Below are positions 43,637 through 52,474 of a stretch of 64,000 nt of DNA, in pieces (position 1 is the stretch's first letter; each line of letters opens with the position of its first letter). Where the stretch lies: NCBI GenBank assembly GCA_964473485.1, contig CAYYPH010000010.1:52104-116103 (forward strand). The letters run 5' to 3'. This DNA comes from CAIVAT01 sp964473485 (GTDB taxonomy: Bacteria > Bacteroidota > Bacteroidia > Bacteroidales > FEN-979). Made by a program: the position numbers and the translations under genes. The notes below the pieces were generated by a model, which had not been told where the DNA came from, searched no databases, and saw only the letters and a list, made by a program, of their open reading frames with translations.

Positions 43637-45294
43637 TGGTTTTCGATCCTTTTTAAGATATGCAGAAAGTGGTTGGATTGGTTTTTATAGCCGGTAGCAG
43701 CGTCGCCCCATATATATTCGGTGGGACCGTAATCAGGGATATCGGCAACCCCAACCAGCGTATACTTTTTAACGTATTCGTTAAACCAGTTCAGAACATG
43801 CGGGTTTGCATCGGGCGACACCATCCATGAGGAGACCTCTGAGACATAAACAATAATGGCAGGTTTCGCCTTTTCAACTTCGCCGATCATCTCCTTTTGC
43901 ATTTCGAGGGCATATGGATGGTTATAGACCAGGTCGAACATATAGATATAACCGGTCGCAGATTTCCGGTTGGCCAGGAAGAGGATTTGCGGTTCGGATC
44001 CAAAAACCAGGACTTTATCATCAGGCTGTGTGTTGGCATTAATATAGCCGGCCACATGCGCCGATTCGTTAAAAGAGCATATCGGATAAAGCGATCGACA
44101 CAAATCACCGGGTTGATCCTTGAAATAATAGGATCGCTCCATGTAAAGAAACAGTAAAAGGATGAAAGTGAACAGGATGAGGTTAGCCTTTGGCATCCAT
44201 TTTATCCTGTTTGAAAGCTTTGCTCCGAGTGTATCGAAAAACACCCCGGTAAGGATACCGGAAACCGGTAATAACGGAATAAAATAATGCGGGCGGAAGT
44301 AGAATCCGGGTATGACGGTTAATACGGAGAAAAGAAACAACAACCCTGTAAACCAGCGTTGCTCCCTTGTATTATTTCGCAGGAAAAGAGCGACCACGCC
44401 AAGAACGGCACAAATCCATATCAACAGGTGCGATTTCGTTACAATTGGCAGGTTATTCATCAGTGATTCCCATGCAGCCGAAAATGGAATCCTGGACCCG
44501 TAGACTGCTGGGAAAGTCACAGTCCAGAACCAGAATCTTTCGTAAACCCCATATAAACAGACCGAAATCAACAGGATGAGTAAGGGGACGATGGCCCCAA
44601 CGCTGAAAACCAGGAACCTGATAAAGATGTGCCGAAGTTTATGAACAGGGTTTGATACCGGGTGAAGGAACACTGCAAACACTCCGAAAAGGATAAAGAA
44701 AACGGCGGATTGTTTGGAAATAAACGCAAGGGTAAAAAAGAATCCAGACAAGCCATAGTAAAACAATGACTCCCGCTGCATTCCGATTAACAATAGCAGC
44801 ATGGCGGCAAGTGCAAAAAATGTAACAAATTGGTTGGCATGTGCAGCCTGGCCAAGAACGCCCGGCCCAACCGTAAGTATTCCATATACAGCAGAGGCAA
44901 TGGCTGCGACATTGTTATTATAGAGTTTCCTGGCGATAAAAAAAAGCATGATTACCGAGGCGATGTTGAATAACAGGAGCCCTGTCCTGATACCAACCGG
45001 CGATTGCCCAAAAACAGACATGATGAGCGCATAGCAATAATAGGTTCCGGGCAACTTGAGATTGAAAGCAATACTGTAAGGCGGTATTCCCTGCAGGATC
45101 AATTGTCCGAAATAGGCATATTCACCCTCATCACGTTCAAGCGGAAAAGAAAGCAATCGTACCCTGACAAATGTTATCAGAAGCAATACAACCATCAAAA
45201 ATGAATAACCATAGAGATCTGATAGGATCCAGGGTTTTGCACCTTTGTTTGGATTGATTTTCTCGCCTTCCTTTTTGCTGGTTTTTTTCTTCAT
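43633..45294 (-). CDS. ArnT/PMT-like glycosyltransferase (GT39/GT83 type)
   Basis: 553 residues, about 11-12 helices, with the first periplasmic loop FPLERDEGEYAYFGQLILQG (catalytic Asp-Glu) and LKLPGTYYCYALIM, the DExxY pattern of ArnT and protein mannosyltransferases. It should transfer a sugar from a polyprenyl-phosphate carrier to a periplasmic acceptor. A C-terminal soluble domain with NTQPDDKVLVFGSEPQIL is usual. A palindrome (45315-45342) precedes it, possibly ending the gene before. Donor could be supplied by the GT2 gene at 30715. Confidence 0.82.
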   Translation of the reverse strand: MKKKTSKKEGEKINPNKGAKPWILSDLYGYSFLMVVLLLITFVRVRLLSFPLERDEGEYAYFGQLILQGIPPYSIAFNLKLPGTYYCYALIMSVFGQSPVGIRTGLLLFNIASVIMLFFIARKLYNNNVAAIASAVYGILTVGPGVLGQAAHANQFVTFFALAAMLLLLIGMQRESLFYYGLSGFFFTLAFISKQSAVFFILFGVFAVFLHPVSNPVHKLRHIFIRFLVFSVGAIVPLLILLISVCLYGVYERFWFWTVTFPAVYGSRIPFSAAWESLMNNLPIVTKSHLLIWICAVLGVVALFLRNNTREQRWFTGLLFLFSVLTVIPGFYFRPHYFIPLLPVSGILTGVFFDTLGAKLSNRIKWMPKANLILFTFILLLFLYMERSYYFKDQPGDLCRSLYPICSFNESAHVAGYINANTQPDDKVLVFGSEPQILFLANRKSATGYIYMFDLVYNHPYALEMQKEMIGEVEKAKPAIIVYVSEVSSWMVSPDANPHVLNWFNEYVKKYTLVGVADIPDYGPTEYIWGDAATGYKNQSNHFLHILKRIENQ

Positions 45295-45314
45295 TCAGTG
45301 TGATTGATTGAAAG

Positions 45315-45342
45315 AGTGACTAACAGAATCGCTTTAGTCACT
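45315..45342 (-). terminator. Palindrome between minus-strand genes
   Basis: Perfect 9-bp arms AGTGACTAA (45315-45323) and TTAGTCACT (45334-45342) with a 10-nt loop. It is downstream of the coiled-coil gene's stop in the minus direction, so it may terminate that gene. No long U-run follows. Confidence 0.4.
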
Positions 45343-45410
45343 TTTCATTTTATCATAACGTATTAAAAGGTGATTATCCGAAAAATACTATTGACCGTAT
45401 ATTCCTTCTT

Positions 45411-46484
45411 TCATTCGGTTGATTTTTTGCCGGGATTGGGGTCGAAAAGCTGGATTTTTGCTGAGCTTTCGATGGCTTTGATGGCGATATCCTTGACGCT
45501 TTTATCGGCCAGCTCGGTTTTCTGGGTAAGCTGCTTGATGTAATTTTCCTGCTCTTTGATCCTGTTTTCGAGTGTCAGGATGGTCTGTTCTTTCAGCTTC
45601 AGCAGTCCTTCATGTTCCTTCAGCATCAGCTCTTTTTCAAAACCAAATTGTGCCTTTAACTTGTCGGTTAGCGCTTTTTCTGCATCTTTCAAGGCTTTGG
45701 TCATATCTTCGTCGAACCGCGCGACTTTGTTCTGCAGGAGGCTATATTCCTGTTCCCTGGCGGCAATTGACGCTTCGCGTTCGCTGAGGGATTTTTCGGT
45801 TTCGGCCACACGGGTAGTGAACTCCAGCTCTGCTTTTCTCCGTTTCTCGTTGTATTCATCCTGCTCCTTGCGGCGCTTGAGTTGCAGATTATAGCTATAA
45901 TCTTCTTCGTCGCGCTGATGTTCCTTTTTTATCCGTTCCCTTTCCTCTTTTAGTTCCAGTTGCAGCCGGGCCTTTTCCTTATCCCAGTCGCTCTTTTTCT
46001 GGGCCACCTCTGCATCAAAATCGTCCCGTTCCTGTTCAAGGGCCATTTTCAGTTCCCTGGCTTCGGCCTCCAGTTGCTGCTTTTTCTCCTTGTGCGCCAG
46101 CAACATGGCCGCCAGTGAATCGGCCGTGGCCTTTACCTGGTATAGTTCATCCAAATGGCCTTTCTGGACTTCGATGGCCTGCCGGATATCCGCCAGCTTT
46201 TTCTGTTCGGCAAGCACAGCATCCTCAACCTGGTCGAATGAGGCCGCCACCCTCAGTTTCAAATCGGCGATTCCCTTCACAATCGTGTCGGGAACCATCT
46301 CCGAGACCTTTTTAACCAGGGTTTGCTTCTCCTCTTTGTCCTTAATTTCCTGTGGTTTCAGGTTATCAAACTCCGAAACCTTTTTCAACAGCGTTTCGTA
46401 GGCTTCGAAAATTTCGTTTTTGGTGCTTGTTTTCGTTACGGTTTCTTTTGCCATGGGTTTTTGCATTTTACGGGTTGTCATCAT
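45411..46484 (-). CDS. Long coiled-coil protein, function unknown
   Basis: 357 residues, strongly charged, without signal peptide or membrane segment. Residues about 95-310 are heptad-rich (EQKKLADIRQAIEVQKGHLDELY, ELKEERERIKKEHQRDEEDY), predicting a long parallel coiled coil; the N-terminus has a Lys/Thr tail and the C-terminus ends in PNPGKKSTE. It resembles generic myosin-tail-like proteins with no specific family. It may be structural or a scaffold. The translational start lies in the palindromic repeat 46478-46520; a later Met (about residue 12) is an alternative start. Confidence 0.65.
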   Translation of the reverse strand: MMTTRKMQKPMAKETVTKTSTKNEIFEAYETLLKKVSEFDNLKPQEIKDKEEKQTLVKKVSEMVPDTIVKGIADLKLRVAASFDQVEDAVLAEQKKLADIRQAIEVQKGHLDELYQVKATADSLAAMLLAHKEKKQQLEAEARELKMALEQERDDFDAEVAQKKSDWDKEKARLQLELKEERERIKKEHQRDEEDYSYNLQLKRRKEQDEYNEKRRKAELEFTTRVAETEKSLSEREASIAAREQEYSLLQNKVARFDEDMTKALKDAEKALTDKLKAQFGFEKELMLKEHEGLLKLKEQTILTLENRIKEQENYIKQLTQKTELADKSVKDIAIKAIESSAKIQLFDPNPGKKSTE

Positions 46485-46520
46485 TCCGGGCTATCGTAAT
46501 TCCGCTCCTACGGAGCGGGG
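46478..46520. repeat. Palindromic interspersed repeat, copy 1
   Basis: GTCATCATTCCGGGCTATCG followed by TAATTCCGCTCCTACGGAGCGGGG; almost the same 40 nt recur at 61267-61311. The core CCGCTCC-TAC-GGAGCGG is a perfect 7-bp stem with a 3-nt loop. It overlaps the start codon of the coiled-coil gene. Confidence 0.85.
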
Positions 46521-46562
46521 AAAATTTTGAATTTTGAATTTTGACATTTGAATTTTGAATTC
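46521..46562. repeat. 7-nt repeats, TTTTGAA words
   Basis: Units of TTTTGAA/TTTTGAC at 7-nt spacing downstream of the palindrome and just after the CNNM gene's end. The complementary words (TTCAAAA) appear inside the gene at 48383-52198 and at 54174-54210. Confidence 0.8.
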
Positions 46563-46565
46563 ATA

Positions 46566-47852
46566 TCATTCCATGACCTTCTTCACGATCAGCTTATCAA
46601 TCCGGTTCCCGTCGAGGTCGACTACCTCGAACTCAAACTCTTTCCAGGTGAACTTCTCGCCCGGTTTCGGGATGTGGCGGAGGATGCTCATGGCCAGTCC
46701 GGCGAGGGTGTCGAATTTGATCTTGTTCTTGTCGAACCCCTGGATCTCGAGTTCGTAGGCGAATTCGTAAAACGACATCTGTCCGTCGACGAGCCAGGAG
46801 CCGTCGTCGCGCGGGGTGAGGCGCGGCTCGTCGGGGTTGGGTTCGTTGAAGTCGCCGACCAGCGCCTCGAGGATGTCGTTCAGGGTGACCATCCCCACGG
46901 TCGATCCGTATTCATCGACCACCAGCCCGTAATGGATCTTTTCCAGTTTGAACAATTCCAGTGCTTCGTAGGCGGTGATGGTCTCGAGCACGAACTGGGC
47001 GGGCCGGACCAGTTCGGAGATGTTGAACGATTCGTCGGACAGGTTTTTCAGCACCAGGTCTTTGATAAAGATCACGCCTTTTACGTTGTCGAGGTCGTCT
47101 TCGCAAATGGGGTAGACCGAATGGAGCTGGTCGCCGATCTTTTTCTGGATCTCCTCCGTTGAATCCTGCACGTCGAGCCACACCAGGTCGGAGTGGTGGG
47201 TCATGAGCGAGGATATCATGCGGTCGCCAAGGTGGAATACGCGTTCCACGATATCCTGCTCGATCTCCTGCACCTCACCATCTTCGGTGCCCTCCTGCAA
47301 CATGGCCTTGATCTCCTCTTCGGTGACCTTCGAGTCGGCCGAAGGCTTGACCCGCAGGATCTTCATAATGAGGTCGGTGGTATGGGTGAGCAGCCAGGTG
47401 AAGGGCCAGGTGATGGCGGCAAACAGGAGCATGGGGCGGATCATGAAGCGCGCGATCCGTTCGGCGTTCATCAGCCCGATGCGTTTGGGGACCAGCTCTC
47501 CGAACACCAGCGAAACGAAGGTGACGATGATGACGACAATGGCCAGGGCCAGGCTTTCGCTCCATGAAATGGATAGGCCGGATTGGCTCAGCCACGCGGC
47601 CAGGGAGGCGGTGATCTCGTCGCTCGAATAGACCCCGGTGAGGATTCCGATGATGGTGATGGCGATCTGGATGGTGGAGAGGATCCGGGTTGGCGTGTTG
47701 GCATGTTCGAGGGCCAGTTTCGAGGCTTTGTCGCCATGCTGGGCGTCGAGGTCGAGCTTCGATTTGCGGGCCGAGACCAGGCTGATCTCGGCCATCACGA
47801 AGATGCCGTTTATAAAGAACAGGATAAGAAGAATGACAATGGCGGATATCAT
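46566..47852 (-). CDS. CNNM/HlyC-CorC family transporter (DUF21-CBS)
   Basis: 428 residues: DUF21 membrane domain with 3-4 helices (MISAIVILLILFFINGIFVM; AEISLVSARKSKLD; SLVFGELVPKRIGLMN), CBS pair (about 205-330; YGLVVDEYGSTVGMVTLND) and the CorC_HlyC C-terminal domain (WLVDGQMSFYEFAYELEI). These are Mg2+/Co2+-linked transporters or efflux regulators in the inner membrane. I start at ATG 47852, since the 9-residue upstream extension needs TTG and the first helix begins at MISAI. A TATATTTG box sits 16 nt upstream. Confidence 0.88.
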   Translation of the reverse strand: MISAIVILLILFFINGIFVMAEISLVSARKSKLDLDAQHGDKASKLALEHANTPTRILSTIQIAITIIGILTGVYSSDEITASLAAWLSQSGLSISWSESLALAIVVIIVTFVSLVFGELVPKRIGLMNAERIARFMIRPMLLFAAITWPFTWLLTHTTDLIMKILRVKPSADSKVTEEEIKAMLQEGTEDGEVQEIEQDIVERVFHLGDRMISSLMTHHSDLVWLDVQDSTEEIQKKIGDQLHSVYPICEDDLDNVKGVIFIKDLVLKNLSDESFNISELVRPAQFVLETITAYEALELFKLEKIHYGLVVDEYGSTVGMVTLNDILEALVGDFNEPNPDEPRLTPRDDGSWLVDGQMSFYEFAYELEIQGFDKNKIKFDTLAGLAMSILRHIPKPGEKFTWKEFEFEVVDLDGNRIDKLIVKKVME

Positions 47853-47868
47853 AAACTGTGCTTTTTCG

Positions 47869-47876
47869 CAAATATA
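47869..47876 (-). promoter_or_regulatory. -7 box TATATTTG
   Basis: TAnnTTTG match on the minus strand, 16 nt before the ATG at 47852 of the CNNM gene. Confidence 0.55.
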
Positions 47877-47897
47877 CAACTAATGACTGACCCGCCT

Positions 47898-48240
47898 TTA
47901 CCAACCGGCCAGTTTTCCCTCTGCCCTGTCCCTGATCCATCGCCTGAAAAAAGGATCCTCAAAGAAATAGGCACCCTCTTCCTTATCGATCAGTCCTTTC
48001 CTGATCAGCACTGCCACCGACCGCTGAACACCTGAAGCAGTCTGTATCCGGTGTTTTTCAATAAACTCACGAGGAAAATTTTCTTATGATGACCATTGCC
48101 AGGAGGAGGCGCTTCTTCCTATAGAGGGGTATGCTTCAGAATGGTCCTGCTTTTTCCTTCTCCCGATCTATAAAGTATTGGTCAGAGACCACAGAACCAT
48201 ATCTGAATGGATTGGTTATCATACGTTTATAATTATTCAT
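47898..48240 (-). pseudogene. AAA-family (archaeal-type) ATPase, internal deletion
   Basis: On the minus strand an ATG at 48240 opens NPFRYGSVVSDQYFIDREKE, the usual N-terminus of Arch_ATPase/AAA proteins (P-loop would follow at about residue 40). It then stops. From about 48080 another frame gives EFIEKHRIQTASGVQRSVAV, LIRKGLIDKEEGAYFFEDPF, FRRWIRDRAEG and a stop at 47898, which is the C-terminal winged-helix part (DPFFRxW motif) of the same family. More than 250 residues, including Walker A and B, are missing. The gene is a clear deletion relic. Confidence 0.82.
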
Positions 48241-48267
48241 TTTTGAATAATTCAAATTTGGATAATG

Positions 48268-48275
48268 CAAAGATA
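48268..48275 (-). promoter_or_regulatory. -7 box TATCTTTG
   Basis: TAnnTTTG match 27 nt before the start of the decayed AAA ATPase; probably its original promoter. Confidence 0.4.
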
Positions 48276-48370
48276 AAGAGAATCCGATTGTTTCCTAACA
48301 ATCCTACTCTTTATTGTTAATCCTGGTTGATTCCTTCAATTGGTCCTTTCCCTAATATGCAGAGTTTTCG

Positions 48371-48378
48371 TAACTTTG
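48371..48378 (+). promoter_or_regulatory. -7 box TAACTTTG, 4 nt before ATG
   Basis: TAnnTTTG match ending 4 nt upstream of the start codon at 48383. With the usual distance of the box to the transcription start, the mRNA would begin at or near the ATG (leaderless). Confidence 0.55.
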
Positions 48379-48382
48379 TGAT

Positions 48383-51300
48383 ATGAAACATTTATTACTG
48401 TATCTATTGATTGCTGTCGTGCTTTGCAACTCAGGTCACGCGCAGCGGTACGAAAACCGGCGGGTGGTGGAGATCACCCCGGAGGGCAAGGGAAAGGTCG
48501 ATACCCGCATCGACAACATCGGCTACTGGAAACGGATGGTGAAGAAGGGGTATGTTTTGGCAAACCCTGCGGTAGAGGTGGGTCCTGGAAGCTTTAACGG
48601 GACGGAGATCAGGGTATATGAACCTTCCGGGTCAGAATTCAAAATTCAAAATTCAAATGTCAAAATTCAAAATCAATCGGTCATTCAATCATTCAATCAT
48701 TCAGTCAATCACTCATTCACTCATTCACTCATTCACTCATTCACTCCCTCCTCCCCTGACGTCCCGGTGACCGGCGAAACGGATGTGACGCAGAGCGAGA
48801 ACTCGGTGTTTATCGATCCGAACGATGAGTCGGTGGTGCTGAACAGCAACAACTCGAGCAACTGGATCCTGGGGTTTGCTGAGGAGGCGTATGGCGCCGA
48901 TGCCCTGTGGTCGGCCAATTGGGGAGCTACCTGGCAGGGGTCGACCCGGGGGGTGAACGGCACCAACATGGGCGACCCGTCGACCGCCATCGGCCGTAAC
49001 GGCTGGTGGTACGTAGGGCGGATCAACGGCGATTACGGCCAGTCGGTCTCATACAGCAAAGATCAGGGGAAGAGCTGGACGAAGGTGAAGACGGGGAATG
49101 GCCCTACCACGGTTTTCGGTCTGCTGGATAAGAACCACCTGTGGATCGACAACACGCCAGGCAGTCCATACGAAGGGTATCTTTACGACGCCTGGACCAA
49201 TTTCATCACAGGCACGGCCGACACCAACCAGATACAGATCGTACGTTCGGCCGACCAGGGATTGACCTGGTCGTCGCCCCACACCATCAGCACAGCGGTG
49301 TCGGCCGGTAAACTCAATCACGGGGTGAACATCCAGACCGGCCCGAACGGCGAGGTATATGTGGCCTGGAGCATCTACGACACATGGCCTTCGGACGAAA
49401 CGGCCATCGGATTTACCAAATCGATCGACGGGGGCGGCATTTACACTCCTTCGACCAGGATTCTCACGAACCTCAAGGGGATCCGCGCATCGATGACTTC
49501 CAAGAATATGCGGGTCCATGCCTTTCCCTCGATGGCGGTGGATAACAGCACCGGACCGAACCGGGGAACCATCTACCTGGTGTTTCCCAACATCGGCTAC
49601 CCGGGGGTGAATACGGGCAGCGACATCGATGTGTACCTGGTAAAATCGACCGACGGCGGCGATACCTGGTCGGCTCCGGTGAGGGTCAACCAGGATCCGC
49701 CGGGGTTGGGGAAACAGCACTTTTTCCCCTGGATCACCTGCGACCCGGTGACCGGCGGGCTTTGCGTGATTTACTACGACGACCGCAACCTGCCCTCTGA
49801 CCAGCTTGCCACCTTTGTCTCCTGGTCGTACGACGGGGGTCAGTCGTGGACCGACCTTCAGGTAAACGACTACAACTTCGAGCCGGCTCCCATTGCGGGA
49901 CTTGCCTACAGCTATTTCGGCGATTACATCGGCATACAGTCGTACAACATGAAGGTCTATCCCATCTGGACCTCGAACCACGGCAATACCGGGGCCATGT
50001 CGTACGTATCGCCGTTCGACCTGGGGCCGAATCCGGGCCAGCCGTGGGTGATGTATTACTCGCACGAATTTGAGAACGTGGACCGTGGGACGTGGACCGT
50101 GGACCGTGGGACGTGGACCGTGGACCGTGGGCAGTGGGACGTAGACCGTGGGACGTGGACCGTAGACCGTGGGCAGTGGGACGTGGACCGTGGGACGTGG
50201 ACCGTAGACCGTGGGACGTGGGCAGTGGGCAGTGGGCAGTGGGCAGTGGAAAATGGAAAATGGAAAATGGAAAACGGAAAACGGGAAACTGAGAATTCAC
50301 TCATTCACTCATTCACTCATTCACTCATTCAGTCGCGTCACCCGTCACGTGTCATGAATCTGGCCTCTTTCCTGACTTCCGGCGATTCATTGTCTCTTTC
50401 CCTGGGGCTAAAGAACATCGGCGACCAGCCGGCGCAGGATGTGATGGCAATCATCACGACATCGTCGCCCTATGTGACTGTTACCGACAGTGTGGCGTCG
50501 TTCGGAAACATGGCTGCCGGCGAGGTGGTGGTAGCACCGGCAGGGTTCACGGTCAAGGTTTCCGACACTATCCCCGACAACCTGCGGGTGCGGTTCGACG
50601 TTCTGGCTTTTTCGCCCGATTCGGCCTGGCAGAGCCACTTTGCCGCCGAAGCGCAGGCTCCCTCACCGCAGATCACCGCGCTCACCATCACCGACACCAT
50701 CAACGGCAACCACAACGGCCGGCTCGATCCGGGCGAGACGGTTCATCTTCATTTCAGCAATAAAAACACCGGCGATTTCGCGTGTCTGTCGGCGAAGGGA
50801 CTTCTCTCCTGCGATTCACCCTATTTCACCCTCATCAGCGACAGCGTTTTTCTGGACACGATAACGCCCGGTGCGGTCAAAATTTCCACATATACCGCCA
50901 TCGTATCGCCCGATGCTCCCATGGGTACCGGGGTGGACCTTGTTTATACCCTGCGGTCGGGCTCCTATTCGGCAACCGGTAAGTTCAGGCAGGTGGTGGG
51001 ACAGGTGGTGGAGGACTGGGAGACCAACACCTTTACGAAATATCCCTGGCAGCAGTCGGGAGCCAAGCCCTGGTTGCTGACGGGATCGAACCCGTGGGAA
51101 GGGGAATTCTGTGCGCAGTCGGGCAGCGTGGCCGATTATCAGAATTCGCAGCTGATCCTCGACTACACCTCTGTGAGCGATGATTCGATCTCCTTTTACG
51201 TGAAGACATCGAGCGAGCAGGACTACGATTACCTGATGTTCGCGGTCGACAACATCCTGCAGGGGCAATGGTCGGGCAGCACCCCCTGGACGCGGGTGTC

Positions 51301-52198
51301 GTTCCCTGTTGCGGCCGGGGCGCACCGTTTCAAATGGATCTACACCAAAGACCTGGCGTATGCCTGGGGACTCGACCGGGCGTGGGTCGATTTCATCGCC
51401 CTGCCGCCGCCCGTGCTTCCGGCCGTGGATCCGGGCCCGCCGGTGGAAATCTGCGCCGGGGCTGTCGTTTCGCTTTCAGCCACCGCTGCGCAGTACGACT
51501 CGCTGAAGTGGACCACCCTGGGCGACGGGATCTTCAGCAACGACACCGCGCTGACCGGCACTTACATCCCCGGCACCAACGACCTGATCAGCGGGAAGGC
51601 GATCCTGCGCCTGACCGGGTACGGAACATACGGAAGCACCGGGAAGAATAAGGAGGTCGCGATCCACCCGCTGCCTGTTGCGGCTATTCAAGCCTTTCCG
51701 GGCGACACGGCCTGTGCCGGCGGTTCCATCATGCTGGAGGCCGATACGACCGGTGTGGCGACCTATCTCTGGCAGCCGGGCAACCTAACCTCCCAAACCG
51801 TTGAGATCGACACTTCGGCGACCGGGGGCATCGGGACCTTTGCCTTCAGGCTTATCACCACCAGCAAGCATCAGTGCACCAACCGTGACTCGGTGCAGCT
51901 CACCTTCAGAGATTGCACCGCGTTGCCGGAACCGGAGCCGGGGCAAACCATCCGGATCTATCCCAACCCGGCCAGAGACAGGCTGTCGTTCGACCTGAAG
52001 CTCAGGGAGCCCGGTACGGTATCGGTAACCTTCACCAATGAAAAGGGGCAGGTGGTGCTGACCCATCCGTTTACCTCCAAAACCCCCTGGTTCCGCGACC
52101 ATATCAATACCACCCGGCTGCCCGACGGCATCTACCTGGTCCAGGTCCACGCCGGCGGCGAGGTGATACCCGGCGGGAAGGTGGTGATACGGCGTTGA
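48383..52198 (+). CDS. T9SS-exported Asp-box propeller protein with repeat-derived linkers
   Basis: 1271 residues: signal peptide (MKHLLLYLLIAVVLCNSGHA), a beta-propeller with several Asp boxes (YSKDQGKSWT, RSADQGLTW, KSTDGGDTW, WSYDGGQSW) as in sialidase/BNR proteins, then beta domains and a C-terminal T9SS sorting domain (IRIYPNPARDRLSF). It is probably surface-anchored; catalytic residues of sialidases are not recognisable, so glycan binding is as likely. Two segments (residues about 85-125 and 564-654) are translated copies of the interspersed short-period repeats found between genes; they fall at the edges of the propeller and keep the frame. The stop is directly followed by truncated higB. 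Confidence 0.85.
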   Translation: MKHLLLYLLIAVVLCNSGHAQRYENRRVVEITPEGKGKVDTRIDNIGYWKRMVKKGYVLANPAVEVGPGSFNGTEIRVYEPSGSEFKIQNSNVKIQNQSVIQSFNHSVNHSFTHSLIHSFTPSSPDVPVTGETDVTQSENSVFIDPNDESVVLNSNNSSNWILGFAEEAYGADALWSANWGATWQGSTRGVNGTNMGDPSTAIGRNGWWYVGRINGDYGQSVSYSKDQGKSWTKVKTGNGPTTVFGLLDKNHLWIDNTPGSPYEGYLYDAWTNFITGTADTNQIQIVRSADQGLTWSSPHTISTAVSAGKLNHGVNIQTGPNGEVYVAWSIYDTWPSDETAIGFTKSIDGGGIYTPSTRILTNLKGIRASMTSKNMRVHAFPSMAVDNSTGPNRGTIYLVFPNIGYPGVNTGSDIDVYLVKSTDGGDTWSAPVRVNQDPPGLGKQHFFPWITCDPVTGGLCVIYYDDRNLPSDQLATFVSWSYDGGQSWTDLQVNDYNFEPAPIAGLAYSYFGDYIGIQSYNMKVYPIWTSNHGNTGAMSYVSPFDLGPNPGQPWVMYYSHEFENVDRGTWTVDRGTWTVDRGQWDVDRGTWTVDRGQWDVDRGTWTVDRGTWAVGSGQWAVENGKWKMENGKRETENSLIHSFTHSLIQSRHPSRVMNLASFLTSGDSLSLSLGLKNIGDQPAQDVMAIITTSSPYVTVTDSVASFGNMAAGEVVVAPAGFTVKVSDTIPDNLRVRFDVLAFSPDSAWQSHFAAEAQAPSPQITALTITDTINGNHNGRLDPGETVHLHFSNKNTGDFACLSAKGLLSCDSPYFTLISDSVFLDTITPGAVKISTYTAIVSPDAPMGTGVDLVYTLRSGSYSATGKFRQVVGQVVEDWETNTFTKYPWQQSGAKPWLLTGSNPWEGEFCAQSGSVADYQNSQLILDYTSVSDDSISFYVKTSSEQDYDYLMFAVDNILQGQWSGSTPWTRVSFPVAAGAHRFKWIYTKDLAYAWGLDRAWVDFIALPPPVLPAVDPGPPVEICAGAVVSLSATAAQYDSLKWTTLGDGIFSNDTALTGTYIPGTNDLISGKAILRLTGYGTYGSTGKNKEVAIHPLPVAAIQAFPGDTACAGGSIMLEADTTGVATYLWQPGNLTSQTVEIDTSATGGIGTFAFRLITTSKHQCTNRDSVQLTFRDCTALPEPEPGQTIRIYPNPARDRLSFDLKLREPGTVSVTFTNEKGQVVLTHPFTSKTPWFRDHINTTRLPDGIYLVQVHAGGEVIPGGKVVIRR
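48637..48757 (+). repeat. Short-period repeats inside coding sequence (1)
   Basis: Words TTCAAAA (7-nt spacing), then ATTCAATC, ATTCACTC and TCATTCAC (8-nt spacing), translated as Q/N/S/H/F-rich peptide (IQNSNVKIQNQ; HSFTHSLIHSFT). The same words occur in non-coding gaps at 54173, 56618 and 63755. Confidence 0.88.
50074..50345 (+). repeat. Short-period repeats inside coding sequence (2)
   Basis: 7-nt units GTGGGAC, GTGGACC, GTGGGCA. Three units (21 nt) give one heptapeptide, so the protein reads VDRGTWT, VDRGTWT, VDRGQWD and so on. They are followed by AAAATGG words and ATTCACTC words. The same three word types occur in non-coding gaps of this window. Confidence 0.9.
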
Positions 52199-52474
52199 AA
52201 GCATCCGGGGGCAATCGCTTCGTTGAATGAGTGGTATTCAAAAACCCGCCATGCGGATTGGAAGAATCCCCATGAGATGAAGATGGATTTTCCATCGGCT
52301 GATTATGTGGGCAATGACCGTTACGTGTTCAACATTGCTGGAAACCACTACCACCTGATCGCAATGATTCATTTCGGGATCAGGACCGTTTATATTCGGG
52401 GCATCCATACACACTCCGAATACGATCGCCTGAATGATCCAGTCATGTTGACAGAATTATACGACCGAACATGA
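52199..52474 (+). pseudogene. higB: HigB-family toxin, N-terminally truncated
   Basis: Directly after the stop codon of the T9SS gene, in the same frame, the sequence reads KHPGAIASLNEWYSKTRHAD, then WKNPHEM, DYVGNDRYVFNIAGNHY and THSEYDRLND, an almost complete PF09907 HigB toxin. Only the first 13-14 residues (typically a start and the FWEKHP helix) are missing, and no ATG is available; TTG at 52223 would give 84 residues. The frame then overlaps the antitoxin gene by 4 nt. I regard it as a toxin cut off by the rearrangement that placed the T9SS gene here. Confidence 0.82.

Noticed and set aside
49049..50304. Large minus-strand frames opposite the Asp-box gene, with Arg/Ser/Pro repeats
   Set aside because: Antisense of G+C-rich coding DNA and of the heptamer repeats; no domain recognisable.
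50074..50345. Heptamer block as CRISPR array or diversity-generating target
   Set aside because: Units are 7 nt with no spacers of constant length, and there is no cas gene, reverse transcriptase or template repeat in the window.
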